Shown here in pieces: positions 9,524-18,748 of a stretch of 64,000 nucleotides of DNA (its first letter is position 1; every line of letters starts with the position of its first letter). The DNA is taken from NCBI RefSeq assembly GCF_003217155.1, contig NZ_QJSU01000001.1:558001-622000 (forward strand). The letters run 5' to 3'. This stretch comes from Psychrobacter fozii (lineage in GTDB: Bacteria; Pseudomonadota; Gammaproteobacteria; Pseudomonadales; Moraxellaceae). The notes beneath the pieces are model-generated. The model searched no databases and was not told the origin of the DNA. It was given only the letters and a program-made list of their open reading frames with translations. A program made the translations under genes and the position numbers.

Positions 9524-10174
9524 ATGAAGAAGCTGATTGTTTTACTAATCATCATCGTAGTCGCCGTCTATGCAGGCTCGCCCTATTACAGTGCATATCA
9601 GCTCAAAAATGCCTACGATGACAAAGACGGTGCCACTATTGCAGCGGCCATTGACTACGACCAAGTACGGCCTAGTATCCAAAACCAATTGACCAGTCAG
9701 TTTACGGCGACGATGACCCAATATCCGTTAGTTTCTCAGCTGGGCGGTGAGCCTTTGACCGAGGCTGCCAATAGTTTTATCGCAAAAGCCGTTGATGGTG
9801 CTATTACTCCGCAGAATATCGAAAAAGTTATTAACACTCAGGGTCAGGCCAATACAGCGACCAAAGAGTTGGCAGCAGCGTGGGCTATTGCGAGCAATCA
9901 AGTCAATCTGAAAAATTTGATTCAAAACCTCATTATCCAGCGCGGTGATGTCGATGCGGTGGTCAAAAGCCAAATGCAGGAAATCATGACAAAACAAGCC
10001 GCTGAACTTGAGAAACAAGTGGCGCAAGGCTCTGATAGTGACAAACCTAAACTGAGCTATTGCGGCATTAATTGCTTCACTATCAGCGGACAAGTTAAAG
10101 GCTATCCACTCACAATAGAGATGCAACGTGAGGGTCTGATTGACTGGAAAATCGTCGATATCGTGTTGCCATAG
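9524..10174 (+). CDS. DUF2939 domain protein
   Basis: A 216-residue protein anchored or exported through one N-terminal hydrophobic segment (KKLIVLLIIIVVAVYAGSPYY), followed by the motif SAYQLKNAYDDKDGATIAAAIDYDQVRPSIQNQL, which is typical of DUF2939 proteins. The rest is predicted helical and periplasmic, with two cysteines close together (YCGINCF). The function of the family is unknown. The gene appears to be monocistronic. Confidence 0.8.
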   Translation: MKKLIVLLIIIVVAVYAGSPYYSAYQLKNAYDDKDGATIAAAIDYDQVRPSIQNQLTSQFTATMTQYPLVSQLGGEPLTEAANSFIAKAVDGAITPQNIEKVINTQGQANTATKELAAAWAIASNQVNLKNLIQNLIIQRGDVDAVVKSQMQEIMTKQAAELEKQVAQGSDSDKPKLSYCGINCFTISGQVKGYPLTIEMQREGLIDWKIVDIVLP

Positions 10175-10331
10175 TACAAGACGCTGCGGTTGCGACTTTT
10201 GCACTATCGCTAATTACCTATAAAAAAGCACCTATAAAAATCCATTATAAAACAGTCACAGCGCGAACCTCGCTAGGAGTATCACCTATATTCTTAGCAA
10301 GATTACCTTGGCTGTTTTTTGAATCAACGAA

Positions 10332-10425
10332 GGCGTGTCATCAATTAGATTGTGGGCTTAAAATGAGAAAAATTTAGCCATTTTAAGGCCACTAAATGTA
10401 TTAATGTGCTAATTGATGATACGCC
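10332..10425. mobile_element. Miniature inverted-repeat element, about 94 bp
   Basis: Terminal inverted repeats of 17 bases (GGCGTGTCATCAATTAG and its complement with one mismatch) enclose an AT-rich core with TTAGCCATTTT, a phrase also found in the larger element at 24414. It has no coding capacity. Its right end runs just upstream of the next gene. Confidence 0.6.
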
Positions 10426-10457
10426 CTACATTAAACCCATTTATAAGTGAGCGTACG

Positions 10458-11537
10458 ATGCACACTCAAACAACCTCTCCAATGACAGATACAGTAACAG
10501 CTACTCAGCCTAATGACTCGCTTACCACGCCAGCGCCTAACTCTCTACCACCAATCACGATACTAGATGGCGGTATGGGACGTGAGCTTGAACGACGCGG
10601 CGCACCCTTTCGCCAACCTGAATGGTCAGCACTGTCATTGAGCCTAGCGCCAGATAGTGTTCGTGATGTCCATTTAGACTACATAAAAGCGGGTGCGACT
10701 GTTATCACCGTCAACAGCTATGCAGTTACTCCTTATCATTTGGGAGACAGCTTTTTTAGTGAGGGTGAACAGCTCATCAGAACTGCGGCGCAGCTCGCAT
10801 TCGAAGCCGTACAAGCAAGCGACAAGCATAGTAGGTCTGAAGCCGTACAAATCGCTGGCTGTTTGCCGCCACTATTTGGCTCTTATCGTCCTGACTTGTT
10901 CGATGCCAAGCAAGCCCCTACGATTGCGCGTCCGTTATTGTCTGCACAGATAGATTATGTGGATATGTGGCTGGTAGAGACGCAAAGCAGTATCGTTGAA
11001 GCACAAACGTGGCATCAGCTAATTACTGAATTTACAGCGACTCAAAAAGAAAGCACATCCAAACCAGAAACTGCATCTAAACCTATTTGGATTGCATTTA
11101 CACTAGATGACAGTCAGTTAGATATTACTGCCGATGACCTTGATAGCAGTGCTGATCGCAATCATGCTGTGAGCACTCCGATGTTGCGCTCCGGTGAATC
11201 AGTAGCCAAAGCCGTACAGGCTATGATGGCATTGAATGTTGATGCCGTACTGTTTAACTGTAGTCAGCCTGAGGTCATGAATGCAGCATTGCAAACTGCG
11301 AAAGAGCTGATTGATAAAGCAGCGCACCCTATGCAACTGGGCGTCTATGCCAATGCGTTTGTCTCAAAGCAAGTCCATAAACAAGCCAACGCACAACTGC
11401 GCGACATGCGTGAGGACACCACACCTGAGCATTACCTGACATGGGCAAAGCTCTGGCAAGCCTCGGGTGCCAATATCATTGGCGGTTGCTGCGGGATTGG
11501 CGTTGAACATATCGAGCGACTCGCGCAGCAACTATAG
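10458..11537 (+). CDS. Homocysteine S-methyltransferase family protein
   Basis: Zinc-dependent methyltransferase that would transfer a methyl group from a donor such as S-methylmethionine to homocysteine, giving methionine. The N-terminal motif ITILDGGMGRELERRG, the middle cysteine (LFNCSQPE) and the C-terminal GGCCGIG zinc pair are all visible, so the three zinc ligands are intact. I prefer ATG 10458; the frame is open back to 10413, but that part overlaps the end of the miniature repeat and would be an unrelated extension. Donor specificity (MmuM-like or otherwise) cannot be told. Confidence 0.85.
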   Translation: MHTQTTSPMTDTVTATQPNDSLTTPAPNSLPPITILDGGMGRELERRGAPFRQPEWSALSLSLAPDSVRDVHLDYIKAGATVITVNSYAVTPYHLGDSFFSEGEQLIRTAAQLAFEAVQASDKHSRSEAVQIAGCLPPLFGSYRPDLFDAKQAPTIARPLLSAQIDYVDMWLVETQSSIVEAQTWHQLITEFTATQKESTSKPETASKPIWIAFTLDDSQLDITADDLDSSADRNHAVSTPMLRSGESVAKAVQAMMALNVDAVLFNCSQPEVMNAALQTAKELIDKAAHPMQLGVYANAFVSKQVHKQANAQLRDMREDTTPEHYLTWAKLWQASGANIIGGCCGIGVEHIERLAQQL

Positions 11538-11573
11538 ATAATAATATCTTAGTAGCATCGCTAGTGACGTGGT

Positions 11574-12638
11574 TTACTCTACGCCCAAAAACTCTAAGAA
11601 TTCAGGACTCTCAAAGCTGGCTTGATAGAGTACGCCATCCTCACGGTAAATAGCAGGCGTCGCCATCACGGCCAGACCAGCTGCTTTTTCACGGTTCGGC
11701 GTTATATGATCGGTGTTACAGCTCGCTGGTGCAGGCGTCATCTGACCCGCTAGCATTGCTTTGTCAAAAGCTTTGCGACGACTACTTTCATCAGCTTGAC
11801 ACCAGATACCCCGCATTTGCGCAGGTGACGCCTCATATATCGGATAGCCGATTACATTGACGGTGACACCTTTTGTATTGAGCATTGGTATCTGTTGATG
11901 CAATCGGCGGCAGTACGGACAGTTCACATCATCAGCCACATAGATGACAGCACGCTCTTTGCTGGTCGCTGGGTAGGTAATCAGTTGGCTCTTATCCAAC
12001 GTCGCAAACACAGACTGATTTTTTAGTGCCTCAAACGCTTCATCAAGCCCAATGAACTGGCCATTTTCGATGACAGATATCTCGCCATCCGTGATGTACT
12101 GCGCATCATCTGACAACAAGAAAGGTACGCCTTCTAACGTCGCCCCCCAAATCACACCAGGTACGGCAGTATAGAAAAACGGTGTTTTAGCACTCATGTT
12201 TTTCAGCGCTGCCATATTCGCTAGCATGTCAGATTTGACGCTAGCACTGACAGGTTTGCCTACCTGCGCACTTGTGCTACGTGCTGGTGTTTTGGTCACT
12301 ACCCGCTTGCTTGGATTCTTTTGTAGCTCACCTTGGATGACATATCTACCATCTTCAGTGATGTGCAAAGGCAACTGCCCAGCCAAATTGACTTGATACA
12401 TATTGGGTAAATTGGAAGGCACAATAGAGGTAATCTGTGTTTTGATGCCTGCTTGGGTCAGTACTTGGCGCAACTGCTTATCAACAGTCGCACTCACTGC
12501 TTCAACCGTTTGTGAATGTTGACTGCTTTGTGTTAAGTCATTGCTTTTAGCATCCGCTGAACTGGGCTGAGCGCAAGCAGTGGCTGCTAGTAGTATGACG
12601 CTGACCAGACTGGCCGATTTTAATACAGGTAATGTCAC
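11574..12638 (-). CDS. DsbC/DsbG-like thiol:disulfide isomerase, predicted lipoprotein
   Basis: Periplasmic thioredoxin-fold protein. The active site is CPYC in VADDVNCPYCRRLHQQIPML, followed by DsbC-like features (VNVIGYPI, the second Cys pair region WCQADES...SCNTDH and the cis-Pro motif VMATPAIY). A GTG at 12638 has an AGGA at good distance and yields a clean lipoprotein leader (SLVSVILLAATAC-AQ); an ATG at 12698 gives a poorer N-terminus. With about 354 residues it is longer than DsbC (about 236 for the E. coli precursor), carrying an extra N-terminal Ser/Thr-rich region plus a second DsbC-type dimerisation-like region. Substrates are unknown. Confidence 0.82.
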   Translation of the reverse strand: MTLPVLKSASLVSVILLAATACAQPSSADAKSNDLTQSSQHSQTVEAVSATVDKQLRQVLTQAGIKTQITSIVPSNLPNMYQVNLAGQLPLHITEDGRYVIQGELQKNPSKRVVTKTPARSTSAQVGKPVSASVKSDMLANMAALKNMSAKTPFFYTAVPGVIWGATLEGVPFLLSDDAQYITDGEISVIENGQFIGLDEAFEALKNQSVFATLDKSQLITYPATSKERAVIYVADDVNCPYCRRLHQQIPMLNTKGVTVNVIGYPIYEASPAQMRGIWCQADESSRRKAFDKAMLAGQMTPAPASCNTDHITPNREKAAGLAVMATPAIYREDGVLYQASFESPEFLEFLGVE

Positions 12639-12966
12639 AGAGAGATTCCTATCTGATTTTTGATAATGACGGTTTTCGATACAAGGGCGTGTCTGCACTT
12701 TACAAATGGTTTAAGCATTGTCAGTTATAAACATATAGATAAAAAGGACTGTAGCATATGGGATAGTTTTGCAAAGCGCAAAATTGCTAATGTCGCAAAA
12801 TTGCTACTGAGCTTTAAGAGATAGGCAACACAGGTAGGCGATAGACATAAACGCCATATAGCAGACCGCAAAAAGCAGCACACTGTTTAGTGGCTGCTTA
12901 TTTTAGACAATATGTTTACGAGTTATTCTAAAGCGAAATCATTTTAAATCGAAAGAAAGTAACGAC

Positions 12967-13671
12967 TTAAAACTTAGCAACTTCTTCTGGTGTTAAGAAA
13001 CGACTGTCGCCTTTCTCTAACCCTTCTAAATTGATATGACCAATGCTGGCACGATGTAGCTCAGTCACTCGATTGCCAAAATAACCCATCATACGTTTAA
13101 CTTGATGATATTTGCCTTGCTCTAACGTCAGGCGCGCATGTGTTGCGTCGATGAACTCAAGAACCGCAGGTTTGGTTTCTTCATGATCACCTTCTAGCAA
13201 GATACCTTCCGCTACTTCTTTGACTGCATTGCCCTGAGCATCGCTATCCATTGCATCAGCTAAGGTCAGCTCATATGTTTTTGCATGCTCGTGCTTAGGA
13301 CTGGTCACACGATGTAGCCAACCGCCGTCATCACTGATCAGCAGCGCACCAGTGGTATCGACATCGAGGCGACCAGCAATGCGTAAGCTGCCAAGCTCTG
13401 GAACTGAAATCAGCTCAGTAACGATAGGATACTCTTTGGCCTTTAGCGTACATTCAAAACCTTCAGGTTTATGAAGTAAAATATAACGATTGCCAGCCGC
13501 GACCGAGAGTGGTTCACCGCCCCACATTACTTCATCATTGACGATATCGACATGCAAACCGGGATCCTTGACGACCTGCTCGTTCACCATAATCTCACCA
13601 GCGTGCATGATTTTTTTGGATTCTTTACGTGACAGCTCAGTGGCTTTACTAATAAATTTATCTAGACGCAT
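12967..13671 (-). CDS. rsuA: 16S rRNA pseudouridine(516) synthase
   Basis: From ATG 13671 the protein starts MRLDKFISKATELSRKES, a small S4 RNA-binding domain (about residues 1-55), followed by the RluB/RsuA-type catalytic domain with the aspartate motif AGRLDVDTTGALLISDDG and the later KYHQVKRMM motif. The N-terminal S4 layout and 234-residue length fit RsuA, which modifies U516 of 16S rRNA. The frame is open to 13686, giving five more residues of no family resemblance. The paralogue RluE or RluB is a lesser possibility. Confidence 0.88.
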   Translation of the reverse strand: MRLDKFISKATELSRKESKKIMHAGEIMVNEQVVKDPGLHVDIVNDEVMWGGEPLSVAAGNRYILLHKPEGFECTLKAKEYPIVTELISVPELGSLRIAGRLDVDTTGALLISDDGGWLHRVTSPKHEHAKTYELTLADAMDSDAQGNAVKEVAEGILLEGDHEETKPAVLEFIDATHARLTLEQGKYHQVKRMMGYFGNRVTELHRASIGHINLEGLEKGDSRFLTPEEVAKF

Positions 13672-13973
13672 ACTATTTACTACCATCCATTTTATGATAC
13701 CTACTTTACCTCGGTATATTCAGTTCTATCTAAATTAGAGAGGATGTCAGGCTGGTGTCGTCTACTGTTTGTAGTCCTTTCACTTGCCATTCTTGTCTCT
13801 AAATCATCTTGAACTGACTATAGCAGCAACGCAGGCACTCACATTGAGCTTGCATCGCTATCTTCACGGGTAAGAAGTGGTACTATAATAAAAATTAAAT
13901 AAACACTGCGCCAAATACGGACGACAGTGAAAGTAAGACAAGTTTACCATATCCAACCTAGACCTGATGAAAT

Positions 13974-14570
13974 ATGAGCTATCAAACGCTAAAACGTACC
14001 GTCACTGCTCGCTTAGAAATCAAGAAATCTGAGTTTATTGCTTACGCTTATCCCGTGGCCTCACGCGAGGACGCAATGTTTCACGTGGAACAACTACGAG
14101 AAAAGTATCCCGATGCTCGTCACCACTGCTGGGCTTATATCATTGGCGATCCAAATAACACCACCAGTGCAGGCTTCGATGATGATGGTGAGCCAAATGG
14201 CACGGCAGGACGCCCGATATTAAATGTCTTGCAGCACAAATCTATCGGCAATATCATTATCATCGTGGTGCGTTATTTCGGTGGTATCAAGTTAGGCGCA
14301 GGTGGTCTGACCCGTGCGTATGCCGGTTCGGCGCAAGCGGCCGTCGACCAGATGACATTAAGCCCTTATGTCCCAATGGCACAAGTACAGATATTGGCAG
14401 AGTTTGCCACCGAAGCCCAATGCCGTTACGTCGTCGATAGTCTGAACGGCAGCATCGATGACGTCGCTTATAGTAAGCAAGTGACACTGACTGTGACGCT
14501 CGCTGAAGCTGATATTGACAGTTTAAAAGAACGCTTGGCGATGGATGGACGGGTGTTGAATAAGCCCTGA
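13974..14570 (+). CDS. YigZ/IMPACT family protein
   Basis: Members of this two-domain family (UPF0029 plus a C-terminal DUF1949) are linked to translation control in eukaryotes; the bacterial role is not settled. The UPF0029 signature is complete: KKSEFIAYAYPV, HHCWAYIIGD, DDDGEPNGTAGRPIL and VVRYFGGIKLGAGGLTRAY. Length (198) is normal. A full-consensus parS site lies inside the coding region at 14077. Confidence 0.9.
   Translation: MSYQTLKRTVTARLEIKKSEFIAYAYPVASREDAMFHVEQLREKYPDARHHCWAYIIGDPNNTTSAGFDDDGEPNGTAGRPILNVLQHKSIGNIIIIVVRYFGGIKLGAGGLTRAYAGSAQAAVDQMTLSPYVPMAQVQILAEFATEAQCRYVVDSLNGSIDDVAYSKQVTLTVTLAEADIDSLKERLAMDGRVLNKP
14077..14092. promoter_or_regulatory. parS-like site 2 (full consensus)
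   Basis: TGTTTCACGTGGAACA is the exact reverse complement of TGTTCCACGTGAAACA and matches TGTTNCACGTGAAACA at all 16 positions. It is read through in the yigZ-like gene (residues FHVEQ), a common location for chromosomal parS sites. Confidence 0.9.
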
Positions 14571-14791
14571 ATAATGCATGATGCTAATTGACCGCTTCTC
14601 AGCATTTACTTTTGAAGGACTGTTTTTAAGCGTCTACTTTTGAGTAATTTCTTTAAGTAGCTGTTTTGAGTGACTGCTATTGAGTAGCTGATATTGAGTA
14701 TCCATGCGTTCACTGAAAAGCATTGGTTTTGGCCATTGCCATCGGTATGATAAGCCATTGCTTTTTAACAATAATTAAATAAGAGCCATTT

Positions 14792-15946
14792 ATGTCTGTT
14801 TCCAAATCGAACAAGCCATTCTCTCCGGCCCCTTTTAAACCGCCATTTTGGCTAACCAATCCGCATCTACAAAGCATCTTGCCCAAGTTCTTTGCACCCA
14901 AAGCACCAACCTATCGCCGCGTGGTGATGCAAGATTCCTTAAGTGAAACCGATATTGCTTACGACTTTTATGATGCGCATTCTGTAGAGGCATCAAAAGC
15001 TGGTGAGCTTGAGCAAACGCCATTGATTGTGCTATTTCATGGTATGGAAGGCAGCAGCGATAGTCATTATGCTCGCGCGCTGGCATATCAAATGCATGCG
15101 CAAGGCTGGCATTTTGTGGTGGTGCACTTTCGTAGTTGTGGCGGTATTCCAGCTAATGGTCGAGTTTTTTATAATGCGGGTGATACTGCCGAGGTGCATC
15201 ACGCGCTACAGAACTTACGTGCGCAGTATGCCAATATCTATGCGGCTGGCGTGTCACTCGGTGGTAATGCACTAGCGAAGTACATGGGCGAGTATGGTGA
15301 CGAAGCTATCTGCAAAGGCGCTGCGGTCATCTCTGCTCCCGTCGATATGTCGTCAGCGGCCATTACCATGCACAGCTTTTTGAGTCATCGTATCTATACG
15401 CCTTATTTGCTCAATCCAATTATCAAAAAAGCGTTGGCGAACGATATTACCAAAGAAGAAATTGATGCTATCAAAGCCGTCAATCGTATCAGCGACTTTG
15501 ATGATATCTTCACCGCCCCGCGTCATGGCTACCGCTCTAACAATCACTATTATCAATCTTCTTCTGCGCTACCTTATTTGATCAACGTAACCAAGCCTCT
15601 ACTATTAATTAGTGCAAAGGACGATCCTTTTATCGGCTTTACCGCCACGCCAAATGATGTCTCTGATAGTGTCACTATTTTGGACACCCCGCACGGTGGT
15701 CATATCGGTTATTTGCGTTATCGCTCAGACAATCATTCAGAAAATAGCGCAGACATTTCTTCAGTAAACGGTCAATCTACTGATGATAAATCTAACGTTA
15801 AGCAATCTGGAACCAATGGTAAAAAAGCAAAAACCTCAAAGTTCGATATCAACTGGATACCCGAAACCGTCAGTGCTTATTTTAATCATATTGGCGTGGC
15901 TTCTATTAGAGAACCTTATCAAGATGCGGTCTCTGACAATAAATAA
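14792..15946 (+). CDS. YheT-type alpha/beta hydrolase
   Basis: The start PFKPPFWLTNPHLQSILPKFF is the YheT/ABHD1-3 family N-terminus. The oxyanion region reads VLFHGMEGSSDSHYARAL, the nucleophile elbow is AGVSLGGNALAKYMGE and the catalytic His is in TPHGGHIGYL. The substrate of the bacterial members is unclear (lipid or ester hydrolysis is assumed). A Ser/Lys-rich insert of about 40 residues lies near the C-terminus, between the catalytic His and the end. It is followed by the thioesterase gene 59 bp downstream, probably one transcript. Confidence 0.88.
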   Translation: MSVSKSNKPFSPAPFKPPFWLTNPHLQSILPKFFAPKAPTYRRVVMQDSLSETDIAYDFYDAHSVEASKAGELEQTPLIVLFHGMEGSSDSHYARALAYQMHAQGWHFVVVHFRSCGGIPANGRVFYNAGDTAEVHHALQNLRAQYANIYAAGVSLGGNALAKYMGEYGDEAICKGAAVISAPVDMSSAAITMHSFLSHRIYTPYLLNPIIKKALANDITKEEIDAIKAVNRISDFDDIFTAPRHGYRSNNHYYQSSSALPYLINVTKPLLLISAKDDPFIGFTATPNDVSDSVTILDTPHGGHIGYLRYRSDNHSENSADISSVNGQSTDDKSNVKQSGTNGKKAKTSKFDINWIPETVSAYFNHIGVASIREPYQDAVSDNK

Positions 15947-16005
15947 TCATTGCCATAGATGACAAAATAATAACGCCAACGTTTATAAACTTTTGAGAGT
16001 GTTCT

Positions 16006-16548
16006 ATGTACCCATTTATCCGCTACGCCACCACCATCGCTCATGCCGCCCTAAAAGCAAAACGAGGTGATACATTGACGTTCAAGGACACCAGTGAGAT
16101 TCAATTTCGCTGTCGCTTATCTGATATCGATAACTTTTTGGAGATGAATAACGGCCGCGTATTCACGCTGTATGATTTGGGGCGTATGGATTTTGCGGTA
16201 CGGACTGGTCTTGGCAAGCAACTGTTAAAACAGCGTTGGGGTTTGGTCATCGCTGGCAGTACCATCCAATATCGTAAGCGTATTCGCGCCTTTCAAAAAG
16301 TCACGCTAAAGACCAAAATCGTCGGTATCGATGCGCGTTGGCTCTATATCGAGCAATCAATGTGGGTCAAGGGCCAGCCCTGCTCATCTGCCCTACTGCG
16401 TACGGGTGTGACCAAAGGTGGCAGAGTGATCGACACGGCACAAGTGCTGGCAGCATTGGGGCAGTCTGAGTGGGATCTACCGCCAACTGGCTACGTCGCC
16501 GAATGGATAGAGAGTGATGCTGATCGCCCATGGCCACCAACGGAGTAG
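16006..16548 (+). CDS. Hotdog-fold acyl-CoA thioesterase family protein
   Basis: A 180-residue protein with the hotdog layout of 4HBT-type thioesterases of the THEM6-like group: CRLSDIDNFLEMNNGRVFTLYDLGRMDFAVRTGL near the start, then a strand-rich middle (IQYRKRIRAFQKVTLKTKIVGIDARWLYIEQSMWV). The DLGR/D motif would hold the catalytic acid. It probably hydrolyses an acyl-CoA, substrate unknown. It is downstream of the YheT-type hydrolase on the same strand. Confidence 0.75.
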   Translation: MYPFIRYATTIAHAALKAKRGDTLTFKDTSEIQFRCRLSDIDNFLEMNNGRVFTLYDLGRMDFAVRTGLGKQLLKQRWGLVIAGSTIQYRKRIRAFQKVTLKTKIVGIDARWLYIEQSMWVKGQPCSSALLRTGVTKGGRVIDTAQVLAALGQSEWDLPPTGYVAEWIESDADRPWPPTE

Positions 16549-16740
16549 TGGCAAGAAATCTTAACTTAAAACAACTCTTACTAAGCACTTATTAAAAGCA
16601 CGTCACAAACAAGCCACCTTATGGCTACTATTGCATAACAATACATTATATAAATAAATATATTAAATGTTAGGATGGTAGTGAGTTTGATACTCAACTA
16701 AATACTATCTAATTAAAAATAGTCTCATAAGGAAAATAAT

Positions 16741-17118
16741 ATGATTAATAATACGGATTACGTCGGTACTCTATTCGACAATAGCGAATCGAACCCAAGC
16801 AAAATCACCTTGGCTTTTACCATGGCAGGTGTGGTACTCAAAAAAGGACACTCTGCCTCAGTGATATTGATGGTAGATGCCGTACATTTGGCATTGCCCA
16901 ACGCGTTGGCAAAAGTGGATATTGGCGCACCGTTTGAACCTGCTGGCGAGTTACTAGAAGCCTTTATCGAAAAAGGTGGCCAAGTATTGGTCTGTAGTGC
17001 ATGTATGAAACACAATGGTATCGGAGAGTCAGCCATCGACAAGCGCTTCACGGTCATCAGTGGTGATGACGTGGTTGAGCTGCTGATGAATGCGAAGGGG
17101 TCTTTGCAGTTGAGTTAG
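16741..17118 (+). CDS. DsrE family protein
   Basis: A 125-residue small alpha/beta protein. It has the DsrE/YchN layout: FTMAGVVLKKGHSASVILMVDAVHLAL, then GELLEAFIEKGGQVLVCSACMKHNGI, where the Cys pair sits at the usual sulfur-relay position. Some relatives act in sulfur transfer, others have no known role. A ribosome binding site (AAGGAAAA) precedes the ATG. It is the last core-type gene before the viperin locus, and the two are convergent. Confidence 0.8.
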   Translation: MINNTDYVGTLFDNSESNPSKITLAFTMAGVVLKKGHSASVILMVDAVHLALPNALAKVDIGAPFEPAGELLEAFIEKGGQVLVCSACMKHNGIGESAIDKRFTVISGDDVVELLMNAKGSLQLS

Positions 17119-17271
17119 TAGCAAACGTTAAAACGTAAAGTTATAAAAATGGGTCAGTTTTCTTAGTCATCGTTTTGATGGCTTGGGAGCTGGCTCTTTT
17201 TTTGTCTTGAGGATTGGATTTTGTAATCTAATTAATGGATAAATTTTTCACATAGATTGAAATTTTGAGTA

Positions 17272-17296
17272 GGTGCGCCCAGCGCACCGATTTTTT
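17272..17296 (+). terminator. Terminator between the DsrE-family gene and the viperin operon
   Basis: GGTGCGC/GCGCACC stem with a 3-base loop followed by GATTTTTT. Confidence 0.75.
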
Positions 17297-17397
17297 ATAC
17301 TATTTTAATTAAGCAAGATGTCAGATTAGATCTGAGATAGTATAGCTAATGACTATGTTCAAGGAGCTTATTAATAGTAGTCTAATTTGCATTAATA

Positions 17398-18312
17398 TTA
17401 CGTAAACCTTGGAACAGTGTCGATAAGTTTTTCATTAATATTATAACGACCTAAAAACTTATTAAAACTAAAGTTTATTTGACTAAGTGCCTTTTTAACT
17501 CCAATCTCGACAATAGGATGACTATAAACATAACCATCAGTTAAATTAGAATTTTGGAAGAAACGACCTAATGGGTCTACCATAATGTATGAATCCATCA
17601 TCTCGTTGTTGTCCTCTGATGCTATGATGCTTTTAAAATCTGAATGCTTATCTAAAAATACACTAAACATTGTGTCTGTAATCGTTGAAGCATAGCCCTG
17701 GCTGGGCAATACCTTAAATACTTTCCATTTAGAAGGATTAACATCTCTAATAAAGCCCGACAAATCTTCATTAAAATTATTACTATTAACTACCGTATTG
17801 ATTTTGATATCTATCTCAGTGTTTAGCTTTCGCAAAGCATGGATATCGCTGCAAACTTTGTCAGTATCCATTACCTTGTTCTTCTCAGATCTCCCGATAA
17901 TCAAATTAGTTTTATGGTTTGTAGAATCCACACTGAAACCTATCCAGTCTAGATTTTCAGCTATTAGTGAGAGCAATTCAGCATCTAGACGACTGCCATT
18001 TGTGATAGCGGACACACGAAAGCCATAACTTTTAGCACGCTTTATTATATGAATAGCTTTGGCTTTATATAAGAATATCTCGCCACCAACTAAGTTTAAT
18101 CTAACACCATCAAATTTAGTATTTTGTTCGTTTTCCAGTATAGTCTTCAACTCAAAAACTTCGTCTAACAGTTTATCTGTCAAGCATTCATCATGAAACA
18201 GCTCTTTTCTGCCTTGTTTATCCCACTTTGCGAAACAAAAATCGCAAGCGTAGTTGCAAGCTTCTGTAAAATGCCAATTTATAACGAGCTCAAATGTATT
18301 ATGCATATTCAT
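17398..18312 (-). CDS. Prokaryotic viperin (radical SAM nucleotide dehydratase)
   Basis: Viperins use SAM and a 4Fe-4S cluster to dehydrate CTP (or GTP/UTP in some bacterial members) to the 3'-deoxy-3',4'-didehydro nucleotide, a chain terminator active against phage and virus polymerases. The cluster motif is C19-NYA-C23-DF-C26 in the context INWHFTEACNYACDFCFAKWD, the typical prokaryotic viperin start. Regions shared with animal viperin follow in order: LNLVGGEIFL, AITNGSRL, FSVDSTNHKTNLIIGRSEKNKV, KINTVVN, WKVFKVLPSQG and DSYIMVDPLGRFFQ, ending with an IVEIGVKKAL...F motif. Length is 304. It lies 7 bp behind a small gene and is AT-rich relative to the flanks. Which nucleotide it uses cannot be read from sequence. 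Confidence 0.9.
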   Translation of the reverse strand: MNMHNTFELVINWHFTEACNYACDFCFAKWDKQGRKELFHDECLTDKLLDEVFELKTILENEQNTKFDGVRLNLVGGEIFLYKAKAIHIIKRAKSYGFRVSAITNGSRLDAELLSLIAENLDWIGFSVDSTNHKTNLIIGRSEKNKVMDTDKVCSDIHALRKLNTEIDIKINTVVNSNNFNEDLSGFIRDVNPSKWKVFKVLPSQGYASTITDTMFSVFLDKHSDFKSIIASEDNNEMMDSYIMVDPLGRFFQNSNLTDGYVYSHPIVEIGVKKALSQINFSFNKFLGRYNINEKLIDTVPRFT

Positions 18313-18319
18313 GTCTCTA

Positions 18320-18679
18320 TTAGTATGATTTATATTGATGATGGCTATCCGTATTGTAGGTAGTTACTAGATTGTTTCCACAGACCACTACCGTTACTCC
18401 TCCTTTGTTCATCATTTTTAATACCAAACTCCTGAGTTGTACCAGCCTATTGATTGCTTTAGCTATAATAATTGAAACTCTATAGTGCTCATATTTCTTA
18501 TACATTGAACGGCAATCTACTAATTTAGTGTCTAACTCGTTTAAATAGTCATTCAAACATCGACGATCAGTTATATATCTGTCTCCTTTAATAACACCTA
18601 TCTCTATGGTCAAATCAACCATACTTTGGACAATGCCACGATTATTCATTCGCTGTGCCATATGGGTTGTAACTCTCAT
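18320..18679 (-). CDS. Small DUF4258-like protein in the viperin operon
   Basis: A 119-residue basic protein with a strong ribosome binding site (AGGAG). The start THMAQRMNNRGIVQSMVDLTIEIG and the end GGVTVVVCGNNLVTTYNTD resemble the two ends of DUF4258 (a RelE/BrnT-related small fold), with a longer middle. I cannot confirm the family from sequence by eye. It ends 7 bp before the viperin start, so the two are co-transcribed. Possible roles range from a toxin-like or regulatory partner to a simple accessory; none is shown. Confidence 0.6.
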   Translation of the reverse strand: MRVTTHMAQRMNNRGIVQSMVDLTIEIGVIKGDRYITDRRCLNDYLNELDTKLVDCRSMYKKYEHYRVSIIIAKAINRLVQLRSLVLKMMNKGGVTVVVCGNNLVTTYNTDSHHQYKSY

Positions 18680-18748
18680 AAATATCTCCTATCTATAAAA
18701 CACCGTTATATCTAGAACTAAATAGTACAGTAATAACAATAAAGGTAA

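Noticed and set aside
14571..14791. Short tandem-like repeats of TTGAGTA/GTAGCTG
   Set aside because: The units are too degenerate and short to be a defined repeat array or CRISPR.
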